A stretch of 64,000 bases of DNA from Manis javanica (taxonomy: Eukaryota > Chordata > Mammalia > Pholidota > Manidae). A model generated the notes under the pieces. That model ran no database searches, was not told the DNA's origin, and saw only the letters and a list, made by a program, of their open reading frames with translations. Where the stretch lies: assembly GCF_040802235.1 (NCBI RefSeq), contig NC_133169.1:42353034-42417033 (forward strand), given 5' to 3'. Shown in pieces: positions 1 to 11,230 of the stretch; positions within the stretch are counted from its first letter, which is position 1, and each line of letters opens with the position of its first letter. Position numbers and translations under genes: made by a program.

Positions 1-1107
1 GGGGACAAACCTGACGACCCCAGGGTTCTGTCCTGGGTAGGTTTTGGGGCCCTGGGGTGGGCCCCATATCAAGTTTCCCTGCTTCGGAGGCAGAGGGTTA
101 CCCTGTATGTCAGCCTTGGAGTGGCATTTGGAGGCCCAATGCTTACCCCGTTTGCACCGCGGGCACAGGGATGATGGGAGCGATCGTTCGGTCCTAGGGG
201 CTGTGCACTCTCTTGAAAAATGACCTGGTTGCTTGCAATTAAAGCAAGTCTTGGGCCTGGCTCCCTGAGTAAAATCTTTAAGAGTTGCCCCTATGGTTAT
301 TTCGATATTGCTAGAGGTTGGGTCGACATCGGCACAAAGTTTTATAAAGTCAGAGACATTTTTGCCGTGGCAATGGGGACCCATAGCCGCTTGACAAGCT
401 GAGTTAGCATTTTCAAAAGCAAGATGTTTAATGAATTCATTATCTGTTTCCTCCCTTCCCATGAGGCATTCAGCAGCCTCTGTAAGGCGGCTTATGAATT
501 CACTGTAAGGTTCCTGTGGCCCCTGTCTAACCTTGGGAAGAGAGGTGACAGCCGACCCTTTAGAAGGGAGGCTCTTCCAGGCCTTAAGGGCTGCATGTTG
601 GATTTGTGTGAGTAAGCCTGGAGAAAACTTAGTCTGTTTTTCATTTGTGTCATAGGGGCGACTGCCCAGAAGTTTCTCTAATGTCCAGGATTTGGAAGGA
701 CCACCGGCAGCCATATTGCGGTGGGCAGTATCCTGGCATCTTTCAGTGTAATCAGCTTTCCATAAGAGAAAGTTACCCCTTGTTAAGGTGGCTTTAGTTA
801 ACATGCCCCAATCATTAACTGTAAGCCAGTCTTCACTTAGAGACTCTAACAATGAAATAGTAAAGGTGGCAACAGGGCCATATGAGGAGACAGCATTCTT
901 TAAGTCTTTAATATTTTTAAATTTAAGGCAGCGGTACCGCTGAGTCCTAATGGTTGAAGTTGCATTCTCATCCTCTCCCTCAGTGTTTTCTGACTCAAGC
1001 TGGGCTATAGGCTCTTCTGCGTCCATATCTTCCCCTTCTGATTCTCGTGGTTCAGCCTCATTTGACTCTCCCTGGGTCAGCTCTCCCTCGGTCAGTCTAG
1101 TTTGGGA
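1..1107 (-). pseudogene. gag: ERV-K-like gag, capsid and nucleocapsid
   Basis: One minus-strand frame is open for 369 codons from 1107 to the window edge. The upper part is acidic. The middle is a retroviral capsid with a readable major homology region (QGPQEPYSEFISRL, around 500-540). The end holds two CCHC zinc knuckles: CFNCKQPGHFSREC (about 206-247) and CPRCKRGKHWASKC (about 125-166). All eight zinc ligands are present. A TGA at 1108-1110 separates this frame from upstream gag, so the element is defective, yet this stretch has no internal stop. That suggests a fairly young insertion. The frame continues beyond the window, presumably towards the gag end and pro. Confidence 0.9.
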
Positions 1108-1187
1108 TCAGGTCACCGGGAAGACATGAAGGGTTTTATTTTTGGTTTTAACTTTCTGAACGGGGGGAGCAGAGGGGGAACTTATTT

Positions 1188-1448
1188 TTATTTTCTGAGC
1201 AGGAGGGACAGGGTGGAGCTTATTTCTAAGTCAAGAACATGTAATTGCCTAAGCAATTGAGATCTCTCCCTTTTGATCTGAAGCAGTGCCTTAAGGGACT
1301 GCGCCTCCCAAGAGAGTTTAACAGTGGCTTGTCTAATTATTTCTCCTAGATCCGGTTGAATACAGAAAGGGGGTGGTATGTTATAGGGCGGTGGACATGC
1401 ACCTAAAGGCGCTTGAGGGGGCCAATCAAGATTATGGTGCTTAGCGGT
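1188..1448 (-). pseudogene. gag: ERV-K-like gag, segment downstream of the nested LTR
   Basis: This open stretch continues gag after the nested LTR. It is proline-rich at first (PPPYNIPPPF, which resembles a PPxY-type late-domain context) and then becomes helical and charged. It ends at a TAA at 1188, but sense codons continue in another frame across 1110-1190, so a frameshift near 1185 is likely. Reading that frame reaches a TGA at 1108-1110, just before the long open capsid frame. Assignment to gag rests on position and composition. No catalytic motif is expected here. Confidence 0.65.
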
Positions 1449-1870
1449 GTTGGATTCTCCCAGAGGAGGACGCCGCCCCAAATCACTCACGAAAGGCGTC
1501 TCTTGATGCAACAAGCAAGAGGAATTTATTCAGGAACCAGCTAGCTGGGGTCCAAGTTAGCCCGACGCAGCGGGTCTCAACAAGGACCCTGAGCACACAA
1601 AGCCAGAAGGTTTTATAGCATCTTCAAAGGGGGCAACATTTTCTACAATCACAATACAGTGTTTTTTCATAGACACATAAATCTTTGGCTGGCACCACAT
1701 CCTGGGGTCTGGTTAGATAAGATTACCTTCGGAATGTTTAGGGTGGTTCTAGCAAGATAAGCTTGGTGTGTATGATTAACTGATTTGAGGTCAGCTAATT
1801 AAAGGTCACTACATTTAACACTGGCTGACTAACTTGTTTTTCAAGATTCTAGTAATTTTCCTCCTTCTAG
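1449..1870 (-). repeat. LTR nested inside gag (class I-like)
   Basis: The 3' end is clear: on the minus strand the sequence ends GAGAATCCAACA at 1449, and gag resumes on the other side. A TATAAAA box lies at 1611-1617 and an AATAAA at 1525-1530, followed by a short U5, so this is an LTR in the same orientation as the host provirus. Its U5 resembles gammaretrovirus-like (class I) LTRs. The 5' boundary is not certain. I place it between about 1815 and 1880, and no clean target duplication was found. No internal retroviral sequence accompanies it, so it is probably a solo LTR. Confidence 0.7.
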
Positions 1871-1885
1871 GTTAGGGGGTGGTAT

Positions 1886-2515
1886 TTAAGCCTTTAAGAT
1901 GGCTGTACTTATGCTAACTTTTGATTCTTCAGATCGTACAGCTGCAGCGTCTTTTAGTTTGGCCTCCTCTTCAGGGGAGAGGGGATCATCATCAGGGCTG
2001 TTGGACTTGAGACCAGACAAGACTGGGTAAATAGATTTTGGGGGGCCACTAGATGGCATATCATTATTAACCTCAGGCATGGGAATGGAGACAGAGGGAT
2101 AAATAGAGCCTGGGGAGGAGGGATGAAGGTCCTAGGGGGCCTCCTTTTTGTGGAGAGAAGTCTGACTGGTTGTAAACTTTCCCTTCAGATAATTTTCACT
2201 ATCATTAACAATCTTTGAAACATCTGGGTGACAGTGACGGAACTGCAACAGATCGTTTATGAGATTCCAATAAGAAAATGCCTGTACTGGGACCTTCTCA
2301 GGGCCAAAGGAACGATAATAATCATTCAGGCAGTCGCCAACTCGGGGCCACCATTTTTCATCTATAATTCCTTCCTGGGGGAACCATGGGCAGACATCCT
2401 CTAGCAAGATAAAAAATTTAACTAAATCTTTTTTCTTAACCCGTATTCCTCGTGTCTTGAGAGAAGCCTTAAGTCCCTTAACAAATAACTCATGCTTATT
2501 TAGTGTATGCCCCAT
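1886..2515 (-). pseudogene. gag: ERV-K-like gag, matrix and following region
   Basis: The likely gag start is the Met-Gly codon pair at 2515-2510, which gives the N-terminal glycine used for myristoylation in betaretroviral matrix proteins. A betaretrovirus-type matrix domain follows, with a CPWFPQEG motif and an FSYWNL motif near residue 80. One in-frame TAG at 2132-2134 interrupts the frame. Beyond it the same frame stays open to a stop at 1886 through a Pro/Ser-rich stretch, as expected between matrix and capsid. An in-frame Met 13 codons upstream of 2515 also exists but lacks the Gly context. The copy cannot make full-length Gag. The next gag segment is separated from this one by a nested LTR. 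Confidence 0.88.
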
Positions 2516-2673
2516 GATTGCATGGCTTTCCTTACCTTTACTGATCTGTGTCACAGGCAGGTACTCCTGTGTTGATCTTGGTGCAGATCTTCACTCACCG
2601 GAGGGGTGGCGATCCAAAGAAAGAAGGACAGCCATCCATATGAGCAACATCCAGATCAGGCTTTGTACCTCGA

Positions 2674-2691
2674 GCCCCACGTTGGGTGCCA
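2674..2691 (-). promoter_or_regulatory. Primer binding site, tRNA-Lys type
   Basis: The minus strand reads TGGCACCCAACGTGGGGC directly after the LTR. This matches the lysine tRNA primer type used by betaretroviruses and many ERV-K groups, with one likely CpG-decay change near the start (TGGCAC for TGGCGC). The spacing of two bases from the LTR end is normal. Confidence 0.9.
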
Positions 2692-2693
2692 CT

Positions 2694-3124
2694 TGCCCCG
2701 GCCAGCAGGGAGTTCAACAAGGGCTCGAGGGGAAGTTTACCTGGATGAGAGACAAACCAGACACAAAGAAGGAGAGCAAGTTGAAAGTCTGATCAAGGTT
2801 GCAAGGTTTATTCTTACAAGGTAGATTATATAGGAGCTAGGAGGGGGAAACAGCCCTAGCTGAAGTGACAAGGGTTATCTAGGTTTCTAGGATACCTAAC
2901 TGAAGAATGTTCTCTGGAAAAGATCATGGGTGGGGGATTACTGAGAAAAGACAAAATGTTTTACTAAGGAGGAGACGTTATCACGGCAGCTGCTTAATCT
3001 CTATCCCAGCAGTCTAATCGCAAACTGGGTCAATTGATCTTTCATAAACCGGGCAGGCTTGAGAAACTAGAGACCTAGGCGAAAAGGGCAAGACTATTGT
3101 TTCTATGGCCTACAGCTCCCAACA
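2694..3124 (-). repeat. 5' LTR of the ERV-K-like provirus
   Basis: On the minus strand the LTR begins TGTTGGGAGCTG at 3124 and ends with CA at 2694, two bases before the primer binding site. It has a TATATAA box at 2826-2832 and an AATAAA polyadenylation signal at 2807-2812, so U3, R and U5 are in the correct order. The length is 431 bp. As the 5' LTR it would be the promoter for the gag remnant downstream. Confidence 0.88.
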
Positions 3125-6100
3125 CCAGGATATATTGCTTAAGAAAATTTTAATTAATATTATTTATATTAAACAATAGAAGGATATACCAAAGCTAATG
3201 CAGGTGATTTTTTATAAGTTAGGAAGGTTACATGTGACTAAGACAGAACTGGAACCTTTGTATTCTAGCATTTACCTTCTTATACCTAATTTTGTAGTTT
3301 TGTAGGTCATGTAAATATTTCAAATAATTATACAAAATTAAATTAATCTTAAATCACTAAAATTGGAAGCAAATGAGTCTAATTTTGTATAAATGGTTAA
3401 CCTAACTATGAAAATATTTTAATAACATTAAACCAGAATAATGTGATGTAAGGTTCAGTAAAATAAATCATAAGGGCAAAAAAACAAAAGGATATACAAT
3501 AAGGCTTCCAAAGAAACAAACAGAAAGAGAAAATCAATTACCTTTGAAGCATGAATGAACTGCACTTCAATGTAACCAGAGTGAAGTAGTTACCATTTAT
3601 AAAAACTTCAAGCAAATACATACAAAAGGAACAAAAACATTTAAGTATCATTTATTAGTGAATGATAAATTACTAGGTAAAGATGGGATATTTTATAGCA
3701 AATGATAGAGATTGAAACCATCTGACCATAACAATTAAAAATATTATGAATGAAAAAGGGGTCACAATACATTATATGATCCTGGTATGATGCAATAAAG
3801 GTACACCTCATCTGAATTCTTCTGCACAAAACAATGAAAAGAAGATTCAATCAAACTTTTATTTTACAGAAAGGACAAGAGACAGAACAAGTTGAATGGC
3901 TATTGAATTGTAATAAAATAATCCAAAAAGTGGAATTTTATAGAAAAGTGGCTTATTTTATCATCAAATACAAAAGACACAAAACTAACATGAGTGAGAA
4001 ATTGTTGAGGATTCAAAGAAACCTAAGACACAGATCAACCAAATTTGTGGCTTGTTTGGACTCTGTTTTGAAGAAATCAATAGTATAAGACATCTAAGCT
4101 GCAACAGAAGTTATTTGACAGCAAATGGCTGTTTGAAATATTAAGGAAATACTGCTAAGATACTTCCATGCAACAGCTGAATTTTATTTGATTTGATAAG
4201 TAGCCCTAATTCTATTGACAGAGACTAAAATAATTATAACAGTTGGGCAGTGTGGGCAAGGGGTGCTTTGGATGAACCAGTATTCCAGCTGGAACCTGAC
4301 AAGCTGTGACCTGGGATTTCAGCTCCTCCCAGCTGGGCAGTGGCCTCCATCCTCCCAGTGCAGGTGAGAGGTCAGTGGGGCGAAGTTCAGACTCCCGGAG
4401 CTCTGTGACCACACATGCTAATTCCTTATAATAACAACATTCTCTCTCTCAATATATATATATGCTTGAATATATTTATATATGTACAAATATATATGTA
4501 TTATGGGCAATAATCTTTCTGAATTTTCACTAAGAAAGATTTTTAAAATTCTCTCTGCATGCAGAAGTTATAATTATGTGAGGTGATGAATTGATTAATG
4601 AATTACTAACATTACTTTGGTAACTGCTTTGCCATATATAGGTGAACCTCAAATAGCACGGGTTTAAATACATTTATATATTATTATATATAATAAGATA
4701 CATATATCTTATAGTGTGTATATACATAATGCACATGGTAACTTTTATATAAATATTCTCCAGAGAAACAGAGCCAATAGTTTATATATAACATTTTTCT
4801 TCTGTTTTGAACTGTCCCTTTTAAATGTTGTGCTCACTTTGACATTTGATGAGCAATTTTTTACAGTTATAACCTATTATAACAAACCACATTTATTAAA
4901 TAAACTTAAACACTTGTGCAATATTTGCATTAAAATTTCAGTAGAGCAATTTTGGAACTCTTTGTCATGTTTGATAGCTGCATGATATTCCATGTTGCAG
5001 GCATTTATTGTGTGGAATCTTCTGTAACCAGTTTTCTATCAATGAACTTTTGAAACATTTCTAGTAATCTCCTATTAAAATTGAAGATACAAAATTGATT
5101 AGAAGAAGCCATGAAGATAATTTCTGCATACATCATTTTATTCTTTTGCCAGTGTGACATAATGATAGATTAGAAATATGTATTTGGTTATTCAGATAAT
5201 TAAAATAGATTTCCAAGGCATATTTGTTCTTCAGTCACACATCTTGGAAAGCCTTCAGAGCCTCTAACATGAAACTTGTGTCTTGCAGTTAATGAAGGTG
5301 ATATTTGGACTCATTTAAGGTCGGGAGCAGGCTGCAGGAGGACCAATCATATGATTAGAAGACTGGAGCTCTTAGTTCCACTTCCCAAACTCTGCATGTG
5401 GTAGAGAGGCTGAAAGTTGAATCAGGCATTGCCAATGACAGTCAATTATGACTATGTAATAAACACTCCATAAAACCACAAGAGAACAGCTTTTGGGTCC
5501 TTTTTTCCTCAGAAAGCCCCTGTACTTGAGGAACCAAAATGCTTTTGAGCTGAGCCCAAACTCTATGAAGACACAACTCCTTTGTGATCTTTTCTACCTG
5601 TTGATTCCAATCCTTTGTCAAATTCTTTAACAATCTGGTAAATGTAATTGTTTCCCTGACTTTTGTAAGCCTCTCTTGAATATTATCCAGACTAAGGAGA
5701 AGGTCACTGGAACCTCCAATCTGTAGCCTTAGGTCACAAGCACAGGTAACAGCCTGGGTCTTGTGACTAGTGTCTAGAGTGGGTGTGGGGCAATTTTGTA
5801 TGACTGAAACCTAACTGTGGAGTTTGATGTCGTTCGCAGGTAGACAATGTCAGAACTGAGTTGAACTCCCAGACACCAGCTGGGGGCTATGTATACAGGA
5901 AACCCCTATGTTGGAGTTGGGATCAGGAAACCCAGAAGAACCAGGAAGTCATCAGGCAGAAGTGACACTTACAAACCACTGTGATTCTGCCTCCCCTAAG
6001 TTGATCCTGAGGAGTAAATTTCAATTTCCTAGTGGAGATTAATTTTAAAAATGCATTTAAAATTAAGCACAACCCATACTTGTTAAAGGCATACCTAAAA

Positions 6101-7380
6101 TGAAATTTTAGGAATGTATTTTAAAATAAAAGTAAATAATAAACTAGACAAATATATAAATAAGTGAACAACTAACTTGATTAATAATATATTAACAAGA
6201 AGTGGCAAAGGAGAATATTTTCCCAAAATACTTTACAGTCATGAAACAATATGGGCACCACCTGGTCATTTCAAAACCAACAGAAACAATGGGGAAAACT
6301 AAACACTTTTCAACCTGAATATATTTAGTTTGAGCTTTTAGAGTAATATTTTTTTCCTTATTTCAAAAAATCAACAGATCAATTTTTCAGTTCTAGGATA
6401 AAATAAGATAAATCCAGTTTCCCCCACTACCACCCTCTATGTAGACCTGAGTATCTGGGAAATCACTCAGCAATCATAAAAGGATGCCAGGCGTCATAAC
6501 TGGCTCTGGACCTCAGGACATGAAGAGTGACAGCAGAGTGAGTTTCCTTACCTTTCACATATATTGAATCTTCCACCAGAGAGTAAGAGACCCTATAATG
6601 GTTCCAGTCATAGACAAAGAAAAAAATGCATAACAACATCTAGATGGGTAAACCAATGGCTAACAAGTTTGTGAAGAGCTGAGATCACCTCCGTAACTAA
6701 TCCCTTAAGAACAATTTAAACAGCAATAAAATTTCCATCATAATGATGAAGACACATTACTGTAGATATGAAAGAAAAAAATGAAAAATTTGGATCAACC
6801 TGCACACAAATCCTAATTCCTGCTACAGAAACATACCAAAGACAAGCAAAGTGTATGTAAAAATGTATTTGCATTTGCTCATTACTACAACATTTCCTCT
6901 GACAGGGAACTCCAGGTGCACATCTCTGCAGACCTGAAGCTGGTGAAGTGCAGCTGAATGGGCGGATCTGAGCTGAGGACTGGCTGGCTCTGTCACTAGA
7001 CATGGGAGACAACAGTGTGCCAGGGATAATGGTGAGTAACAAGGTCCTGGAAGAGACCAGGGCTGGAGCAAGACTCTCGACGAGCAGCTAGAGCACTGTG
7101 GGCTTCTGGCCCACTTACACGGAGCCGCCCAAATGAGTCAGGCTGCTGTCTGACTCACTTATGTTTAAGGGAAGGGGTGAGGTCAGGGGCCTGAGGAGGA
7201 AGGCTCCCTATCTGCTGGGAACTGGGCCAAACTGTCTCCTGGCTCTGGACCTGCCACATTCACAGCATCTGAATGGGGGATGAGATCCAAGTGATGAACC
7301 CCAGGATCCAGTTTTCAATTGGAATCCCAAATGGCTGCTAAGCAGAAAATGTAAGGACAGTTGGTGAGAGCCAGAACATA
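3125..7380. other. AT-rich flank without a recognised gene
   Basis: No gene was identified in this stretch. It is mostly AT-rich, with a TC/TA simple repeat at about 4441-4500. Less AT-rich islands lie at about 4240-4415, 5320-6000 and 6900-7330. The island at 5440-5720 has a 63-codon minus-strand frame with charged residues that could be an old retroelement fragment, but I could not assign it. Short open frames elsewhere show no family features and no conserved start context. Confidence 0.5.
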
Positions 7381-7391
7381 AACATAATGTA

Positions 7392-7429
<38 letters not shown>

Positions 7430-7430
7430 T
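7392..7430. repeat. Compound microsatellite (TG)n(GA)n
   Basis: About nine TG units run directly into about eleven GA units. Short frames read through it are artefacts of the repeat. Confidence 0.97.
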
Positions 7431-7766
7431 TCTCCATGTGGTTATGTCTAATGTTAAGAAAAATAGCCCCAAACTATCATAGCAATAGGAACTTGCTACA
7501 GATAGAATTAATACTGCAAGAAAGGTCTTGCAATATATGCACACACTTTAATTTTAACAAAGTAGAAGCATAATTTTTATTTTAAATAGTAAGAATTTAT
7601 AAGGCAAATCAGAAAGGGCAAAATAAGAAAAGTGGATATAAAATAACCAGAAATCTTGGAAACGTACACCATGTTCACTGAAATCAGGAAAAAACTAAAA
7701 TAAATAGATTCAACATAGTCAAAGAATCATCTATTAGTTACAAGAGGTAGAGTAAGTGAAGGTCCC

Positions 7767-8151
7767 TGTGGCCGGGACTCTCAATGGCCCTGGTCAGCTT
7801 GCCCACTGCACACATGTGGGCAATGTGTTGTTACTGACTCTATGTGAAGAGCTCCTCCCAGGACTCAGGTGACCTGGTGGCACCACTGCATGGCTGCACG
7901 GTGGCAGAAGAGCAGAAGCTGGAATGGTGGCAGTGCCAAGGGCAGAGACTGAGCCAGTTGCAGGGGTGGGAAGGCCTGGAGGCAGACAATGGCCTGCTGC
8001 TCTGAGTGGGTGGGATTCTAGTGCTTGACCGGCCACCATGAGAATAAAGCTGGGTATAAGCCCTTTCAACCCAAGGATGTTCCATTGTTATTTTTTGGTC
8101 TCACCGAATCAGGAGTAAGCCTGCCCGGGGGTGAGACCCACAGGCAGGACA
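7767..8151 (+). repeat. LTR-like element, plus strand
   Basis: The segment begins TGTGGCCGGGACTC and ends GGCAGGACA. It has AATAAA at 8041-8046 followed by a GT-rich stretch and a U5-like tail. Order and composition suit an ERV LTR. The flanks (GGTCCC on the left, CCAAAC on the right) do not match, so a target duplication is not shown. The ends may be off by some bases, or the element may be truncated. Confidence 0.5.
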
Positions 8152-8239
8152 CCAAACAGGGAGACCTTCCCCAGCGTGTGACAGAGAGGAGAGAAAAGAA
8201 GGCTGTTACAGTACAGGGAGAATGACAAAAGCATATGGG

Positions 8240-8549
8240 TGTAAGGTAAATTCTAGCCAAAATAAGCAGGCGACGAGAGGCAACAAAGGGCCAGGCAGTT
8301 TATTTGAGTGCAATTCCAGGGTGATATTCCCCCATCTGGCTATCACAGGCTGGGGAAGTCACACTCAGCAGGGCAGGCAGTGAGTTTTTAAAGAAGGTAG
8401 GAGGGAGGCAGAGCTTAGATTTACAGTGGTGTGAGGATTGGCTACCCTAAGGCACATTTTTCAGGTTGGGAGGGGCAGCAGCCGAGGACTTTGGCACGTC
8501 ATCAGTGTCTGACGTGCTCACCCCTCCCCCCAGTGCCTTCAACCTTACA
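8240..8549 (-). repeat. Solo LTR with perfect 5-bp target duplication
   Basis: On the minus strand this 310-bp element begins TGTAAGGTTGAAGG and ends AATTTACCTTACA, so its termini form an inverted repeat (TGTAAGGT/ACCTTACA). The direct repeat ATGGG flanks it at 8235-8239 and 8550-8554. AATAAA is at 8299-8304. No retroviral interior is present on either side, so this is a solo LTR left by LTR-LTR recombination. A 5-bp duplication suits a class I or class III ERV. Confidence 0.92.
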
Positions 8550-8554
8550 ATGGG

Positions 8555-10607
8555 TAATGGGTGATAAAAATAAAATCCATGCATTTTGCAATACTTAGTA
8601 AGATACACAAAGCCAAACAGCATAGAGTATGTTTGAAATTTTTATAATTTTCTGACTTATAAGTAAATATAAGGAGTATCATTAACATGTTGTGTAAGGA
8701 CATAATTATTATTATCTTAAACATGTATGGGATTGAAATATTCTCTTTTAAATCTTCATAAGACAAAAAATGAGGTGGTAGAATTGTGGGAGGCCCAAGA
8801 CATTTTTTAATTCCAAAAGATAAATTTAATATTAAGAAACACTAAGGAGAAAGTAACAAAAGTACTTTTGGACCAGAGCACGGTCATGAAACAAGCAGGG
8901 AAGAAAGAGCACTGAGGGATCGGCTCTTATTTTAGAAGTTCTGACTGAAATAAGTCCGTTCAGCCTATCCTATATTTTTTTTGTATTTTTCACTGAATTG
9001 ATTGAACGTTTTACCACATTGATACCATTTACTGATTTTTTTGGTTTTGAATATTTTAGGCCCATTTCCTGGGCTATGTGAATAAGTGAAATGTGTGTAA
9101 ACTTCAAACTATCAAATAACTTTTTGGGAAGTAGGAGTTCAATATTGTGTGTTTCTAAAAATGTGTGAGCTACATTTTTAGCTCAGTGATAGTTTTACCA
9201 TAAATAATGCAACATAATAAAAATGTTAAAATGATCATTACTGAGCCCACAGCCTCCAAGGAGAGCGTACTTTGCTGTCCCCACTTCAAATTAATGAGCA
9301 CTCTTGTAACAGACACAGTGAGCTTAATGATAAGCAGTGTGTCTATGAATCATGTATGGGAATTGCTCTGATTCCAAGAGAAATAAAAAACTTTTTCTCA
9401 AAGTTTCTCTTTGATTTCACTATTGCCAATTTATCCCTTAAGTGACTGTGGGGTTTAATTACTGTCCAGAATACCAGGAAGGGCTGAGATAGAAGCCCAA
9501 GGGGTATTTTAACAAGCTCTTCTCCTGGGACTCAAACTGTAGATGCACTTGCTTGTAATTTCCTTTATTTAATCATAATTTTGTAACTGCTGTACTTTAG
9601 CTCTCTAACAAGTTCCTCAGAGCATCCTCAGCAGGGCCCCAAGCTCAATGATCTCACATGAGATTTTAGTTCAGGAAATGTGAAGAGCACATATTTAAAA
9701 ATAGTCATTAGGAAGAGAAATGCAAAAGTCAATGAGGACTCAGCTGTATCACTATTAGAAATGATTCAGGTTATAACTGATAGAATATAAGTTTATATAA
9801 TTTTCTATTTATTTGCATATTTGTGTATAGTAAAATTCATATATGACAGTACATACATTTATATATTACATATTTATATATTATATTGATTTATATGTTA
9901 TTCATATATTTGTAACTTTATACTCAGAATCATGGTCACATGCCATAGGGTGGGGTTTGGTGATGACGTGTGCTTGCACTGCTGTAGGCCTGATCCTATT
10001 GGAGTCTGGATCCAACCGGACCCCCAGAAGGCTCCTGTGACCTTGGACTGAGTGCACGGGTGAAGGGCCAGGAACTAGGGGGAAATGATGAAAGCAGGAG
10101 TTCTGAACTTCTGATTATTGAGTAAATCATGTAGTGTCAGGTAGCTGCATAGCTGCCATATGCCATGGTCTCAAGAAGAATTGCCTCATTACTTCCCAAT
10201 AAGTGAAAGAATCACTTTTATTATGAAAATATCAGAAAAATATTATGCTCATGAAAAATATATTATTGAGCATTTTCCTGATGATGCAGTGTGCTTACTT
10301 GTAAGAAATACCAATGAAAAAAGATGTAGAATTTAGATATCACCATCCCAAAATACAGCATCACCAACAAAGATTATTCAGGTAGAATTTTTCTGAGAAG
10401 AAACTATCTCCAATTCCTCAGCAAAAGGATTAGATTGAAGACCTGAATCTGGTTAATATGGTTTCTTTGTAACCTAAACCAAGGGATTCCTTTCTTGGCA
10501 AGTGTCAGCTCTTTTAGAGCTGCATTTCTTGGTGATTCATCTCATAAGCCCCCCCACCCTCACCTCTCCTGGGTGTCTGTGCTCAATCGGCGCCAGCTCT
10601 GGGTGGG
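8555..10607. other. AT-rich region, nothing recognised
   Basis: I see no gene, LTR boundary or RNA gene here. It is AT-rich, with TA-rich runs at about 9830-9920. Short open frames have no recognisable features. Confidence 0.5.
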
Positions 10608-11230
10608 TGTAAGCTATCAGTGAGTTATGGGGCATAAGAGGTTCATCTCTTTAAGTGCGTCAACTCATAGGACTTAAGCAAACCAGCCGGTAAGAAAGGA
10701 AAGATTACATGGAAAGATTATAGCAAGCACCTGTGTTAATTCCCCGACCAGTGTCTCACGGAGCAGAGCACAGGGCTGTTCTTTTATAGAACAAACCAGT
10801 TCTCACTTAGGTGCACCATGCAAATAAGAGGAAAACTGAGTGCAATTCTGATTGGTGTCAAGAAGGGAAGGAGTGATTGGGCAAACTCTCAGTACTTGAC
10901 AATGGGGTGGGGACCTCCAAGTGGCAGGCAGGAGAGCTCTGGCAGATAATATTTGCAAATAGCAACTGATACGTGCATCTGAGGCCTTCTCTCCCTAGAA
11001 TATCTTGTTCTGCAAAATAGCTTAGGAGAGAATGTTAGCTTTCACTCTAAGTTCTCTATTAATGCTTTTACTCACTAGCTATTTGGTCACGTGCCTGTGA
11101 AGGAATTTCTATTATATAGACATCTAATCTTAACCATCATCTCCGGTAATTAAGTTAGAAATGGCTGACAGAGTTCAGATTTTAACACTAACAAATTAAC
11201 AGCTTAAGAAAGGTGTTTTCACCCCTAACA
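10608..11230 (-). repeat. Probable LTR, minus strand
   Basis: The minus strand begins TGTTAGGGGTGAAAAC at 11230. The proposed end is CTTACA at 10608, giving similar short terminal inverted repeats (TGTTAG/CTTACA). A TATAAAAG box lies at about 10782-10789, which would leave about 170 bp for R and U5. No AATAAA was found downstream of it and the flanks do not match, so the left boundary is tentative. The 5' end is more secure than the 3' end. Confidence 0.45.

Larger units (their letters stand above)
1..3124 (-). mobile_element. Class II (ERV-K/betaretrovirus-like) provirus, 5' part
   Basis: Reading on the minus strand from 3124 downward, the order is LTR, primer binding site, then gag matrix, gag middle region, capsid and nucleocapsid, running off the window at base 1. 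The lysine-type primer binding site, two Cys-His zinc knuckles and the matrix sequence all fit class II ERVs. Only the 5' third is inside the window, so pro, pol, env and the 3' LTR cannot be judged. A second, unrelated LTR (from 1449) is nested inside gag. The TG/CA boundary of the 5' LTR is at 3124. The partner target duplication lies outside the window. Confidence 0.9.

Noticed and set aside
10581-10600. TGGCGCC as a primer binding site
   Set aside because: It is 12 bases from the proposed LTR end and the following bases do not fit a known tRNA 3' end well.
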